A DNA stretch of 64,000 nucleotides from Paramarasmius palmivorus (GCA_037176845.1 JAYKXP010000006.1:1105322-1169321); one strand, 5' to 3'; shown: positions 13,592 through 26,314, counted from the stretch's first letter. Notes: generated from the letters alone by a model not told the origin. Numbers and translations are program-made.

Positions 13592-14282
13592 ACCACTTTT
13601 CTGGACCATCATGATCTCGACACGAACTTTAGGACTTCAGGATGACGACCATGTGTATTCCTAATCGACTAGGACACAACCTTTCACGGAAACCCATCGC
13701 ATCTTACATAGGAACCGGCTGCACCTCTCCAGGCGTCAGCATGCGTCGATGTTAACTCAGCATTACTCTAATGACTCAAAGCAACTCCCTTTTACCCTAC
13801 TTTGGTCTATACTTCCCGAGGCCCCAATACCTACTGCCCAGGAGCATCTGCCACTTCATCATCTACATCACAATCTACCCTCCCCTTGTTTCCTACCTGC
13901 CATGATTCAGGGTAACATCCTCTAATGTTGTTGTACCATGACCTTCTCCATTCGCCTTTAGTCTCATGCACGTACGGACCTAGTATATCCTAATGACTAC
14001 ACACTTCATGCATGTACATGATACTGGAACATCGACTCGGACTACGTCTATTGTTATTCTATTAGTTGAAATTTCATGTGCGGAGTGTGCTTGCGAGACG
14101 AGGCCTTTTCTCGGAAGTTCTCGTTGCAAGATCGGAAAATGATCTTCGCTATCTATCCCACTACGTCGACCTTTTGTGTCCTGTGAGTACTAGAACCGTT
14201 AACTTGAACATTCTCGGTCAATTCGTTGTATTCTTTTGGCCTACACCCACTGAATTTTACGAGGACAGGTCGCTGCCAAGTG
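13592..14282. other. Intergenic region upstream of dihydrofolate synthase
   Basis: About 690 nt with no supported gene. It should contain the KRE6-like 3' UTR and the promoter of the downstream gene. The downstream frame stays open for 19 codons before its first ATG, so a short upstream exon cannot be excluded, but none was found. Confidence 0.45.
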
Positions 14283-15692
14283 ATGGATCTTTCGCTTGAT
14301 CGTATCAAACAACTCTACTCTAAACTTCCACCATACACACGCCCAACAGTTCATGTTGCTGGCACCAACGGAAAGGGCAGCGTGTGTGCCATTGTTTCCT
14401 CGATTTTGCGGGCAACAAATCCTCCACTATCTGTCGGACGCTTCAATAGTCCACATCTCGTCTCCATCTACGATTCCATTACGATAAATGGCGACCCTGT
14501 CTCTCCGGAGGTCTACGAACAGACTAGACATTATGTCCAAGAAACCGGAAAGGCGAATGATCTGGAAGTCACCAATTTCGAGCTGTTGACGTTGACAGCT
14601 CTCGTCGCATTTGAGCGAGCTCAGCTTGACATCGTGGTGTTAGAAGTAGGCATGGGTGGTCGTTTGGATGCTACGAATATCATCCCAGACACTTGCGTCG
14701 CTGTTTCGGCGCTTTGTGCAGTGGATTTGGATCATCAGGCTTTTTTGGGCAACACCGTAGCTGCTATTGCGAGGGAGAAAGCTGCGATTGCAAGGCCGGG
14801 CAAGCCGTTCGTGTTGGGTCGTCAAAATCATGCCGAGGTCGAGGGTGTTTGCAGGGACATCGTTAAAGGTGTTGGAGGCAGGCTGGTAAAGGCTGTTGAC
14901 GTTGATACGCTACCTTCCAATGGTCCATCATTTTCACTCTCAACCTCAGAGTTGTGTCCTCCGCCGCCACAAGCAGTCAGTCTGAAGTTGCCATGCTTTC
15001 CGGAAGCTGTCAAGGCGTCATTGCCTTTACATGGAGAACACCAACTGGATAATCTTGGTCTTGCGACGACCATAATCTCTGTCCTCTTGACAGACCCGTC
15101 GTGCAGCACTCTCGCTTTGCAACAGAGATTGGATCCGGTCAGTTTGGCCGAGGGCATTGTGAAAACTCGATGGCCCGGGAGGCTCTCTTTCCACGTAATC
15201 GACAAGCCATCCAAACTTCTCGTTCTGGCGGATGGTGCGCATAATCCTGCTTCATCCCAAACTTTGTCGAAATACATCGAACATTTATGCCAAACTGTGG
15301 AACTCCCCAGGACACAGAAATCGAATAACATATGGATCACGTATATTTTGGGTCTTTCGCATTCGCCGCCAAAGACACCGATACAGACTTTATCACCGCT
15401 TTTACCTCCTCAACCACACCCCAGCTCCGATGTTGAGATTAAATTTCGAGTGGCGGCTGTAGATTTTACTCCGCCCGAAGGGATGCCTTGGGTGAAATGC
15501 GTACCACCGGCTGATATAAAGGATGCGGTCAGAAAGCTCTGTCCGGTTGAGGTTTGGGTGCCTGAAGAAAGGACAGGACATTTAACCAAGGCTTTGGAAT
15601 GGGCTGCTAGTTTAGGTTCTGAGGAACCCCATCTTGTTGTATTAGCTGGTAGTTTGTATCTCGTAGCTGATTTCTATCGTACTTTGCAATAA
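14283..15692 (+). CDS. Dihydrofolate synthase / folylpolyglutamate synthase family
   Basis: Joins glutamate to dihydropteroate (or further glutamates to folate) using ATP. The P-loop HVAGTNGKGSV lies at residues ~21-31, followed by RFNSPHL and the Mur-ligase motif EVGMGGRLDATN. A later ADGAHNP motif marks the C-terminal domain. The single 469-residue exon and an N-terminus that begins only about 20 residues before the P-loop resemble yeast FOL3 (dihydrofolate synthase) more than mitochondrial FPGS, which carries a leader. It is intronless, in contrast to all its neighbours. The first in-frame ATG, 14283, is taken as the start. Confidence 0.9.
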   Translation: MDLSLDRIKQLYSKLPPYTRPTVHVAGTNGKGSVCAIVSSILRATNPPLSVGRFNSPHLVSIYDSITINGDPVSPEVYEQTRHYVQETGKANDLEVTNFELLTLTALVAFERAQLDIVVLEVGMGGRLDATNIIPDTCVAVSALCAVDLDHQAFLGNTVAAIAREKAAIARPGKPFVLGRQNHAEVEGVCRDIVKGVGGRLVKAVDVDTLPSNGPSFSLSTSELCPPPPQAVSLKLPCFPEAVKASLPLHGEHQLDNLGLATTIISVLLTDPSCSTLALQQRLDPVSLAEGIVKTRWPGRLSFHVIDKPSKLLVLADGAHNPASSQTLSKYIEHLCQTVELPRTQKSNNIWITYILGLSHSPPKTPIQTLSPLLPPQPHPSSDVEIKFRVAAVDFTPPEGMPWVKCVPPADIKDAVRKLCPVEVWVPEERTGHLTKALEWAASLGSEEPHLVVLAGSLYLVADFYRTLQ

Positions 15693-15833
15693 AATGCCCA
15701 TTTTGAAGGGATTTTCGAGACGGCTCCGGCGTGGCATGCGCATGATGACATTTTCCTTGTTTGGTATCATCCCCTGGCCTCTCTCCTGCCATCGTCCTAT
15801 GTCGAATTCTTCCTCGTATTCTGGCCGCTGATT

Positions 15834-18800
15834 ATGCCCTCAGCTCTTTCTATTAACGACAGGAATAGCATTCAGCAATTGCATCCAACGAGTATGCCAT
15901 CAAGCGTGAGGGACGCGTCTGGTAGTGGACCGTGCGTGTCGGGAGTTTTCTCATCTATTCTCTAGCTCACTTGACTCTCTAGATGGAAGAACCCGCCGAC
16001 AATAATACAGGAACCGACTAATAATTCTGTGAGCAGCAAGATCAGCTCCTTCGTGGACAAAGCTGACTGACTTGCAGCGCACACTGGGGTCTAATCCCTT
16101 TAGTGGTAGAATGAAGGATAATCTCAGCAACAGGAGCACAAACAAAGTCGCCAATGCTGTATTATTTGGGCTATCTTCTGGTTCAGGACGTTTGAATTCT
16201 ACCATGCCGAAGAAGCACCAAAGGAAGACAATTTCGTCGACATTTTCTCCTGAAGATCAACCTCATCGACCGCCCGGCACTTCTGCTACCAACAGTGAGC
16301 ATATTCATAAGACACATTTCATTTCGATTGATTTGGATTTCAGGACGCAAAGATCAGCTACTTGTAGCCAAGGAACCTCCACCCACGCACTATATATCGG
16401 ACTCGTCAGATGAGGACCTCGGAGAACCTCTTCAAGCTACATCAGCCCCATCCCCCGACCAACTCGACTCGTTCCAAACTCCACAAACGACGCGGCAAGA
16501 CAACAAAGCAACAATCCTCAAACCTTTGAGCATCCTACCAAGCCACGCGAGAGCCAAATCCCCTAGACCTGAAGCCGGTTCATCTCGTTCTTCCCCAATT
16601 GAATGTTATGATGACGATGGAGATGAAGACGAACGTCCGAAACCTACGGGCTTGGTTCAACAGCGGGTACACGATATTGAGAAGAACTCAGGACCGCGCC
16701 TTAACCTGTTACATGCACAAAACCCTGGGCCGAAGAAAACGGCCAAGGAACGCATGAGGAGCAAGCAAGTAGGCAAGACATTTGAGGAGGTGAGTTTTCT
16801 ATAGTCGAATTATCAGAGGACAGTAATGACCAAGGTTTCATAGGTCATTACGACCTCACCTCGTCATCCGTCTGAACCCAACGATCCAGTTGCAACATCC
16901 TCAACGGCGTTCATCCATATCGACAAAGGCAAAGGCAAGGAGCCCGCGCGAAAACCTCCTGTAGATGACACAATCATCTTGCCAGTGGAAGAATGGTGTC
17001 TAGGCAAACTCTATATGCCAAATCAATGTATAATTCTCTACGAACCAGATCGCCCTGCTTTCAGTGTTGCGTATGAGGACGTGACAGAGATGGCACGGTT
17101 CGGACTTCTCAAAGAGGTTCAGGTATGATCGGTTGTTGACCTTTCATTCACAATGCTTAGATAACACTAACAGTGGGCGGAGTCGAAGAGTTTCTTCTGC
17201 GTGCAAATGGTTTTCAAACCTATGCGTCCACAAACGCTGGGTGTTAATTACCCGAAATACTTCCATCCAGGTCTTTGGTCTTCTTTATTTGCCCAATCGC
17301 ATTTCGCTGATTTCCATCAACTGTTAGGCGAAAATGGTGGTCTGAGTTGTCTTACTTTCAAACTCAACACCAAACATGAGTCGTGGTCTAAAGAGGGGTG
17401 GAATGCCTTCATAAAAAAATGCAAGGAAGCGGCAGTTCAAAGCCGTCCGCCGCTAACAGGGTGAGATGAATGATCCGTGCTATTGGTCTCCTTCTCATTG
17501 ACTCTATAGAGATCCTTCGGTAGAAGCCCTTTGGAACAATGCTTGCTCACGCACTTCACACCGGCGAGGGGCTAAACCAACAGCTGACAATGGTCAAGAT
17601 CGAGTCTCTCCCTATTTCAATGGAGTCACTGCGCGGTCACACATCTCTTCTCGAGAACATACGAACGGACGCGAAACCTCTAATAGGATACGCCGGGGTC
17701 CGATAACCTATAGCACCTCTGAATCCCGTAAACGGAATGCCCCTCCGTAAGGCCTTATCCTCCGATAGTCAGATGAGGCCCTAATTGTTGTTCAGTTCTC
17801 CGAGTGATACTGCGGAGTCACAGACAGATGGTCTACGTCGCTCGACACGGAATATTGGTGGTTTTAAGCGAAAGTCTCCTTCAGCCGACCCCGAAGAAGT
17901 GTGAGTTCGGTTCACGGGTATGCATGTCCAGATTAACTCACTTTCAACATAGTATATTATCCTATCCGCCTAATGCACCCGGAGCAGTAAACATAACCAA
18001 TGCAGATCTCGGTAGGCTCGAACCTTCCGAGTATCTCAACGATACCCTTATCGAATTCGGACTCAAGTGCGTATCGCCTGCCTCTCCGAGATCCCAACAC
18101 TGACGAGGACTATCTAGACTTTGGCATAAAGAACTCGAGGACTCCAATCCTGAAGTAGCTCAAAAGATACATATATTCAACTCATTCTTCTACAAGAAGC
18201 TGAACAAGAAGAAGTTCGTCTTCCAAATCAGGATGTGATCACTCTTTCTGACTGTCTTTTCAGCGTCGAAGAAGGTTTCCAGAGTGTTCGTCGGTGGACC
18301 TCGAAGTTTGACATATTTCAGAAGGAATATGTCATTATACCTATCAACGAGAAGTGCGTGCCCTTTTGTCTATGCCACTTCAAACGCCTGACGTTTTACA
18401 GCCTTCACTGGTATCTTGCAATTATACACCAGCCTGGGAATATTCTTCTTCCTCCTCCAGAGAAAGAGCCACCAACAGTCAGGCGCAGTTCTCGGAAATT
18501 CAATGCCAACGAAGCCGCAGAAAAGGCAGAGGAGGACTCTGACAGGACGCTACAGAACGCAGACACCAAGGCAGAGGATACGATGTCAATTCAAATGGAA
18601 GATAAGGACACCATTGGAGACGATGAATCCGCCTATGATATGGATCTTACTATTCCCGCATCAGCAAGCGTCTCCACCGACATACATTCAGATACCGAGA
18701 ATGTGAACATCCTGGATACTTCGGGGATGCACATGGAAGTCGACGGCGACGGGAACAGCAGCGATAGCGTCTCTGCGCAATTAACGAACGGAATCAATGA

Positions 18801-19709
18801 CGGGATGGATCTTGATGGGGCAGACAACGATATCACTATGGTCGACGGGGATGACGGTCAGAAGCACGAAGCTGAGAGCCCCATTCCTCCGGAGAGTTTC
18901 TATGCCAAGCCACCATCCAGAAAAGGAAAAGAGAAAGCTGAGCCAGATGATTCTGTAGATGGTGAAGATATGTCCAACGTCCATTTAAGCCAGCCAGCGT
19001 AAGTGGGAGATCTGTCTTACACCTGGGATAAGCTAAATCGCCACTATTCTAGGGCCTACATCATCACCCTTGACTCCTTAGGGACTCAGCATAGAAAGGT
19101 CTGTAGGGTATTGGGAGAGTATCTCAAGCTCGAGGCCAAAGACAAACACCAGAATGAGAATACTACCAAGCCGATTTCCAAGTCTGCTTCGGTACATATT
19201 CCTAACGAATGACATAATTAGTTCTAATTCCTCTTCTAGGTACCACCCCAACCCAATTTCAGCGATTGTGGCCTGTATCTGCTGCACTTTGCTCGAGTTT
19301 TTGTAGAGAAGACGGACTACCTCATGAGGGTGATTCAGGTAAGTCATTTTCATTCCATTGATGGCTGGAAATAACGAATATGTCACAGCGCGGTCACCGA
19401 ACGGTAGCTGAGCGTCGCCAAGATTGGAATGAAAGCGACGTAGCGTCTCAGCGCGAAAGGCTCGCTGAGAAGATTCGAGAGTTGTCCAAGCCATGGAAGG
19501 AACAACGGATGGCTCAGCTTGAAGAGGAGAAGAAGAAGAAAGCGAAGACCGACGCGGAGCAGGCCGTTGCTGTAGAAGACTCTTCCGACTCGGACTTGGA
19601 TATCGTGGAAGGAGTGACCATCTCGAGGACGAATTCGACATCGAGCGCGAAGGGCGGGAAAGGTTCTAACAAGAAAAAGAGGAAGGCGGCTTCACGGCTT
19701 CGAGGCTAA
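15834..19709 (+). CDS. SUMO-specific cysteine protease, Ulp2/SENP6-7 type
   Basis: A C48-family protease that should trim SUMO chains from nuclear proteins. The catalytic triad is visible: His in NLHWYLAII, Asp in IITLDSLG, Cys in FSDCGLYLLHF, with the oxyanion Gln in PPQPNF. Between His and Asp sits an insertion of about 200 residues, very acidic and disordered, as expected for the Ulp2/SENP6-7 branch. The N-terminal half is Ser/Pro-rich with a SUMO-interaction-like stretch (HYISDSSDED). The tail is highly charged. Fifteen exons from 15834 give 1,056 residues in consistent phase: 15834-15931, 15983-16028, 16078-16294, 16344-16789, 16844-17122, 17174-17460, 17510-17746, 17796-17900, 17953-18066, 18118-18213, 18264-18353, 18402-18998, 19053-19191, 19240-19338 and 19389-19709. 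The first two exons are inferred; a shorter form could start at 16204 (MPKKHQRK). Confidence 0.9.
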
Positions 19710-20109
19710 TATACAGCTTCTTAAGACAATTAATACTTATTCGTTGCTCTCTTCCGCACACCATCATCATCGCATTGTTGTTTTGCTTATACGACTCTAT
19801 GACTCTACATGTTCTACAGCACGCTACCATACAGAGTGTATTTCTAGTTCTCTTTCGGGTCGACATACCGGTAATGCGTACGATACCGTTTTCTTTACTG
19901 TTTATTGTTATCATTTATACACTGCAGAACAGTAATATTCATACGAGTTTATGCCATGAAGAAGTCGCGAATATACATACATAGCATCAGATTATTCAGA
20001 CCAATGTCATTTTCCTTGTGGTGATGCGCGTGATCTCACTTCTACTGTGCTCACGGCTACCACGACTGGACGCCGGACGGGTACATAAATTCCCTCCCAC
20101 TCCTACGAT

Positions 20110-21290
20110 ATGCTGGCCGTTCTGGTGATGTCGACGCTGTTAGGTGTCCTGTCCTTTGGATGTGGAATGCTACCTCTCTCATTCGCGCTCTCTAGTCAGT
20201 CCTGACACGAGTACTTCCAAGGGTTTCATGAACTGAAGTGAAATGCAGGGGACCTATTAAGCCGCCTCACCATGGTTGGGACTGGACTTCTACTAGGGAC
20301 TGCTTTGGGGGTAATCATTCCTGAGTGCGTTTTACATACCTTGACACCGTGCTGTCCTGAAAATTTATGCCCACAGAGGTCTTGAAGCGTTGATCGAAGC
20401 GAACCCGCAGTCAGAATTGCCTACTACCCGTATAGCACTTTCACTATTGATTGGATTCACGTTTATGTTGCTCATCGAGCAATTCACTTCTGGGCACCAC
20501 CATCACGATCACGGATATGAACTGCCGACCACGAATCCGGACAACAACAGTAGTACAGTCGACTTTGATGCAGAGCTGGACGAACTCGAGAGCGAGCAAG
20601 CTGTCTCTCAGTCTCATCAACAACAAAGAAGGCCTCGTCAGAGATCTGAAGATTCGTTGGTCGGGGTTGGTGACCCTTCTCAAGCATTCCCATTGACCTT
20701 GGGGTTGGTGATACACAGTTTGGCGGATGGGTTAGCCCTAGGCGTGTCCTATGCATCTGGTACAAGTCTGTCTGCAATTGTTTTTGTTGCGATAATTATT
20801 CATAAACGTTCGTACCAAGTATGTCATCGCTTGTTCCAATTCTCTAACGCATCCATACAGTGCCTACATCACTAGCCCTCACAACTTCTCTCCTCGCTAC
20901 CTCGCTTCCCCGTCCTGATTGTAAGAAACATTTGGCAGCCTTCAGTGTTTCAACCCCGGTTGCTTCGGTTGCCACCTACAGTTTTATTGAGTTCTTCGGG
21001 GGTAGAGGTAACGCGGAATGGACTGGCACTGCGTTGCTTCTTTCGGTACGTGCTACTTTCCTATCCCAACGAACTAGTGATCTTACATTGTCATGTAGGG
21101 CGGAACATTCTTATATGTCGCAACTCTTGTATCACAACATTCGAGCTCTCATGCTGGAGAAATGAGCAAGACGACGCGTTTAGCATTCCTAATTTTGGGT
21201 ATGTTTATGCCTTTCATGCTCAGCTCGCTACTGGGACATGGTCATGAATCAGCGCCGACAAACCAAGCCAACAGGCCCCTCCAGGCGTAG
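20110..21290 (+). CDS. ZIP zinc transporter, ZIP9-like (SLC39A9)
   Basis: Moves Zn2+ into the cytosol; ZIP9 relatives sit in the Golgi or secretory membranes. Several hydrophobic segments are evident. The histidine-rich loop GHHHHDHG lies between TM3 and TM4, the metal-binding TM4 motif reads VIHSLADGLALG, and TM5 carries IIIHK. Five exons (20110-20194, 20249-20324, 20377-20807, 20861-21045, 21099-21290) give 322 residues, a usual length. The junction 20807/20861 yields HKLPTS where relatives usually have HKAP; the donor there (GTTCGT) is weak, so this boundary is the least sure. The gene converges on the BCKDH gene with only about 92 nt between stops. Confidence 0.9.
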
Positions 21291-21382
21291 CATGTATTTT
21301 TGTACCAAAAGTACTAAGTTATAGTTCAAAATCTGAGCTCCTTGGACTCCATTGTTATGCATGCTATGATACAGTATGTAGA

Positions 21383-23205
21383 TTATTTGCTCTTGAGTAG
21401 ATCCTCTCCATTGTTTTTGAATCTCGCAAGTTCCTTCTTCCATGGTTCCCAAGAATTGCCATACTTCTTCAAAAGAGCTGTCAACTCCTCTCGTTGCTCT
21501 CTCTGCAATTCAGCAGTCAATGAAAATGCTTGGAGAGCATGATTTGTCACTTACAAGGTTCCAAGGTTCTTCGCCGCCATAGACATCGGTGAATAGCTCA
21601 CTGAGCTCGGGTCGAGGGGCATTTTCAGCAGCTTTCAATGCTTTCATAACATCATTACGGTGTCGTTTCTTCAACTCTTCCTCCGAAGTAGCATCCCACC
21701 ATCCCTTTGATTCAAGGAATAGCCTGAATCGAACAATGGGGTTATCTACTTTCTTTCGATCTTCGACCTCTGAACGGGGTCGGTAGGCGAAAGAGTCATC
21801 TGAAGTTGAGTGATGGCCCACTCTATTAAAGAATTAGACTTCAGGATATAGGATCTCTATATCAATATATCTCACCGGTACGACATAGCTTCGACAAGGA
21901 CAGCACGTCCTTGCTCTAACGCACGTCTCCTTGCTTCTCTCACGGCAGTCAGCACAGCGAGAACATCGTTCCCGTCGACTCTCACGGTATCGATACCATA
22001 GCCGGGACCACGGCTCGCAATCCCGTCACCGTAGTACTGTTCAGTGGCGGGTGTACTGATAGCAAAACCGTTGTTACGCGCAATGAATACAACAGGTGAT
22101 GGGACGGTCGATGCTAACATCATCCCAGCGTGGAAATCTGATGAGATGAGATAAAGGTCAGATTTAGTTGGTACTGGATCTGGATCGGGAGATAGGAAGA
22201 ATCACCTCCTTCCGATGCTGCTCCTTCTCCAAAGTAACACGCAGCCACGGATTTATCGCGTCTCTCTGGGTCACGACGTAGAGCATAGGCTACGCCGGCA
22301 GCTTGAGGTATCTGGGTAGCAAGAGGGGAAGAGATGGTATGGAAGTGGTGTTTCGTTGAACCAAAATGCTACCAAAGGTTTAAGGAATAAGTCACGGGTT
22401 GAAGTAGACAGAACTCACAACGGGCATTTGTCTTCCTTTTCCCAAGTCGTTCTGGTTGCCGAATACTTGGGACATCACATTGTCCAGTGTGAATCCTCGC
22501 CAAAGTAAGACACCGGCTTCACGGTACTGTCCTAGTACTCTAGGCATCAATCAGAAACATCTTAGTACGTAGAGATAGGACGCGTACTCGTCGTCATCCT
22601 TTAGACCAGCTGCGGAACCTATAATGGTCGCTTCTTCTCCGTACTGAATGATGTAGCGTTAGAGGTAGTTCCTTGAAAGACGGACATAATACAAACCGAT
22701 GTCATCTGCGGAGGAAATGAGTATGAGTACTGAGCGCATTGTTCAAAGTACTAACGTAGAATGATATCTTTCCCTGACGTTGGATGTTGTACAATACTGT
22801 GTCCATGTTTGGCAAAAGTTGCATTTTCTCGTATCTGGGTTTAGTGGTCAGCATCAGAGCAGCCTGGATAAGATCCGAACACACAGTTTCCGAGCAAGAC
22901 TTTCCTCTAGCTACTAGACAAATCAGTTGATGCAAAGCTGAAACGTGCTCAACGCCCACCTCTGGTACTTCTGCGCCTTCCAAAGGCTTCCCAACACCAT
23001 CCAGGATCCTGTAAGTTGGTATTTGCTCTCCATCTGGGGTAACGGAGTTGAAGAAGTTTAGTTGCGAGACTATAGGAGATTGTGTGTTTGGAAGGCGTGT
23101 TCCCGTGAGACCTGTTGACTGGGATTGTGATGCAGTTGCTAGGGTCCGAGAAAGATACAAGGAATGAGAGGATTTTCTGCAAGTCGAGGTCAAATGTCGG
23201 AACAT
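21383..23205 (-). CDS. Branched-chain 2-oxoacid dehydrogenase E1 alpha subunit, mitochondrial
   Basis: Thiamine-diphosphate-dependent decarboxylase subunit of the complex that degrades leucine, isoleucine and valine keto-acids in the mitochondrial matrix. The N-terminus ([20 protein letters not shown]) is basic, Ser-rich and free of acidic residues, a good import presequence. Family landmarks include [19 protein letters not shown] with [23 protein letters not shown], and the C-terminal [14 protein letters not shown]. The final exon (lowest coordinates) ends in a charged helix typical of the family. Several short introns interrupt it. It diverges from the membrane-protein gene at 23664 with about 460 nt between starts. 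Confidence 0.93.
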
Positions 23206-23663
23206 AACTGTTCAGGAGAAGACTGCTAAGCGCCCATGACGCAGAGATGCGAGTCCGAGTAGATCACGTTTTACTTCTCACGTTCGGTTGCTTTGTTGCT
23301 GCCTGCACTGCTCAGCCGCACAGGCGCCTCAGTTCCTGCTTTTATACATGTCATGGCAATGCATGGCAGAATCCGTCATCCTCCTCAATGAATTCGATGA
23401 TCTTTGTGTAGATCATTCTCTGAAAATTCCTCTCAAGTCTCTAGCAGTTTCTTCTCCAAACTCGACCGAGGTAGCCGCATGGCTGATGTTGGTCATTTTC
23501 TTAGCGTTGCGAAGCAGGTTTAAAGCATCCGGGTCACATTGATATAACCCTTCTCTTTTTCTCCTTCGACCTCCTTCATTCATTCTGGCGGCTAGTCCGC
23601 GTTCTCTAGCGGTCAGCGTGTGGATGATTCAGCGTTGATCCCTCGTTTTTTCCTTCTAGATTC
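23206..23663. other. Divergent intergenic region (BCKDH E1-alpha / membrane protein)
   Basis: Shared upstream region of two divergent genes. It includes CT-rich stretches just before the + gene start. No gene supported. Confidence 0.4.
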
Positions 23664-25475
23664 ATGTTTCTTGCATTGCTCGGTTTCCTGGCCTTGGGAC
23701 CGCAGGTCGTTCTTTCTCAGTCTTTTGGTCGCTTCAGGCTCGGTTTTGCGCAGGTCAATCAATGCGAACCGTTTGCTGTCAACTTTCGAGGAGATGGTCG
23801 ATTCAATTCTACCCCAACTCACCTCACCGTCCTTCCTTTTGATTCCGTTCCCGTTACCATCGCCGTACCACCATCCACCGGCAATTCCACAGGTTTAAAT
23901 CTCAACTTTGTACCATTCGCCGCGGACACGACATTCATCGCTTCTCTGGACGATGACAGGAATCGGTCGACTACCTTGGTGTCCGACATAATCCAGGTCT
24001 TTCCGTCTCAAGACAATTCCTGTCTCTCACCCCGACAATCCACGTCACCTTTCAGGATTGAAGGAGGACAAGTTTCCCAGTGCGAAGACTTTACTGTATC
24101 ATACAACACAACAATGGCACCATCCGTCAGAGCCTTCATTCCCAATGGCTTTGCTTTTCCGTTGAAAATGACCTCCAACTCGAATGGAAAGGCTACCTAC
24201 ACTATGACGGCATTTCGTGGAGTTCAGGTGGTATTGCTTTTTGACGACGATAATGGGACACGCCGTACATCCTCTCTATTAACTGGTGCGTAGTCTCTCT
24301 ATTGCGATTAGCCAATCATTCACCTGCTATTTAGTCTTTGGGACTTCTTCGAGTTCAAGGCAGTGCTTCCCCAACTTTGGTAATTTTGGTGGACAAATGC
24401 AAACTTCAAGTTCACCCAAGGTTTCCAAGTATGTATCCTACGTCTTACATCAAATCAGCCTTGACTGACATCCCTCAGGGGCGTCATTATCGGATTGAGT
24501 GTAGGGGGTGGAATCGTCATTCTAGTTGCCATTGCGATGGTGCTTTTCGTGCGTCGCGAACGGGCCATCAGAAGGCGTCGTTTGGAGAACCGAATGACCT
24601 TCAAACCCACCAATGAAATGGGTAACTCTGATTTACAGGGTCGCGATTTATACGAACACAAGCGGAGACCGTCGATGCCGCTACCCCCGTTGCCTCCCAT
24701 GGTTCATCATACCGTAACCTACCCTGAGGGTTTCGTCAAAGACCCGCCCTATGTCTCCGAGAAATATTCGCCAACAATATCTGACTATCCCCGTACAAGT
24801 ATCTCCTGGGAAGTCATTGACTCGGAAGCGGGCCCCAGCCCCAGGAAGTCCCAATCAACACGACTCTCAACAATGGATATTGAACGTCTACTCAACATTG
24901 CTGCGAATCGAAATAGCAGCAATGAAGTCAGTCCACCTAGAGGTGTCGAGAATCCAGCGACGCCTACCTCTCCTGATCAACAACGTCCAGTCAGCCCCAG
25001 CCCCAGGCAAGCTGTTGCTCCCCAACCTGTTCACCTTACCGCCACCTCACGGGATATTCCTCCTCCCGACGTTCCACAAAATCCCTCGTTTATGTTTTTC
25101 GGTAACGATACTTCCTATGCTGAAATGCATGGCTTCAACGGAACCGATCGTATCGAGCTGTTCGAGTCGCCAAGCACGATGGAGTCTGGACTGCTGCCTC
25201 CACGCTCGGACATGAGAGATTCTTCGTTCGAGGCTCGGCTTTCTCATGCATCCAGCACCAGCAGCCTTGGATATCCCATCATACGAAGACCAGTCAACGC
25301 TGTCAGTATTGGTAGCGGATTACCAACAACCCCTCGCAGTGATATACACTGGCAGGACCCTAGCCGGCAGAATTCCCTAGTTGGACGGAACGAGGCAACG
25401 AACAGCGTTACGTTTCCCTATGCAACGAGGGATAGAGATAGTGGACAGAGTGCGATAGATCGGACAAGGTTTTGA
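23664..25475 (+). CDS. Single-pass plasma-membrane-type protein with two ectodomain repeats
   Basis: Function not recognised. A signal peptide (MFLALLGFLALGPQVVLSQS) leads into an ectodomain with two copies of a ~95-residue unit, starting AQVNQCEPFAVNF and GQVSQCEDFTVSY, both ending near a D-rich turn (SLDDDRN, LFDDDNG). A Ser-rich stalk is followed by one membrane helix (VIIGLSVGGGIVILVAIAMV), a basic stop-transfer stretch (RRERAIRRRRLE) and a ~300-residue Ser/Pro-rich cytosolic tail. This architecture suggests a surface receptor or wall sensor, but that is inference. Three exons (23664-24285, 24335-24428, 24479-25475) give 570 residues. Confidence 0.85.
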
Positions 25476-25952
25476 ACTCTTAGTACATTGCCATTGAACG
25501 CTGGGACGGGACCCTCGTTTGTAAGATAGCATGGATGTGTTTTTTGTCTTCTTTTTCGTTTCTTCGCTTTCGTATTCCTTTTGACAGGGCTCCTTTTTGT
25601 TCAACACTGTCCGTCTAGCAAGACGTGGCAAATTTTTATCGTTTCATTTATAGCACCCTTGTACATGTAGCATACGTATCATGCAACGGAAGGAACAACT
25701 CTGCATTGAAGATCTGTTCAGGAGGAGCCTGTAGTTGGTGCCCAGTGCGATCTTTCTAGCCAGCCTAGACGCTACACTTAGCGAGCCGTTGGCCGCCAGG
25801 CGCAGAAAGCGAGTGTAGGGCTTTGACTTGGGGCCATTGAACATGAAGCAATTTTAGCATCCACACTCTACAATGGTCGTCATTAGCTATAGCATTTTTC
25901 AGAAGAAAAAAATAGGAAGCTCACGTCCACTTGGGATTGCTCATTTGAAGTA

Positions 25953-26314
25953 TCACTCTTCCACCTCCATAGCTGCCAGTTTTGCAGCTTCCTCCTTCGC
26001 CTTTCTCCTCCCTCCCATCATTAATGAAACATAATCCACATCTCCGAGAACATGTTCGCCTTCTTTTCGTTTTGACTGAGAGGCAGCAGCAGTCGCTTTA
26101 GCCTTTTCTTTCAGATTGGCCTTTTTCTTTGCCGCTTGGAGTTGTTGGGCTTGAGCTTGTGCCGGAGCAGGAGTGTTCGATGTCGTGGACGTGGAAGTTT
26201 TCGCTTTCTTCTGTTAGGATGATGAATAACGTTTTCGACTGAGCAAGACTGGAGTTGGGATGAAGATTATGAATGACCGACCACTCGTTTGTGTACTTTG
26301 GCGCTACGGCCCAT
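25953..26314 (-). CDS. Small basic conserved-looking protein (96 aa)
   Basis: Unrecognised. Exons 26282-26314 (MGRSAKVHKRV) and 25953-26210 join in phase 0 to give 96 residues. The protein is Lys/Ala/Gln-rich with a helical middle (QAAKKKANLKEKAKATAA) and an ending GDVDYVSLMMGGRRKAKEEA that looks conserved and structured. The composition suggests a nuclear or nucleolar RNA-binding or ribosome-assembly protein, but no family could be named. The short first exon begins with a clean ATG 20 nt inside the CT-rich leader, supporting a real gene. Confidence 0.65.

Noticed and set aside
14828..15340. 170-codon minus-strand frame inside the dihydrofolate synthase exon
   Set aside because: Antisense shadow of a well-supported coding exon; no recognisable protein features.
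20490..20520. Histidine-rich CAC/CAT run
   Set aside because: It is the normal metal-binding loop of the ZIP transporter, not a separate repeat element.
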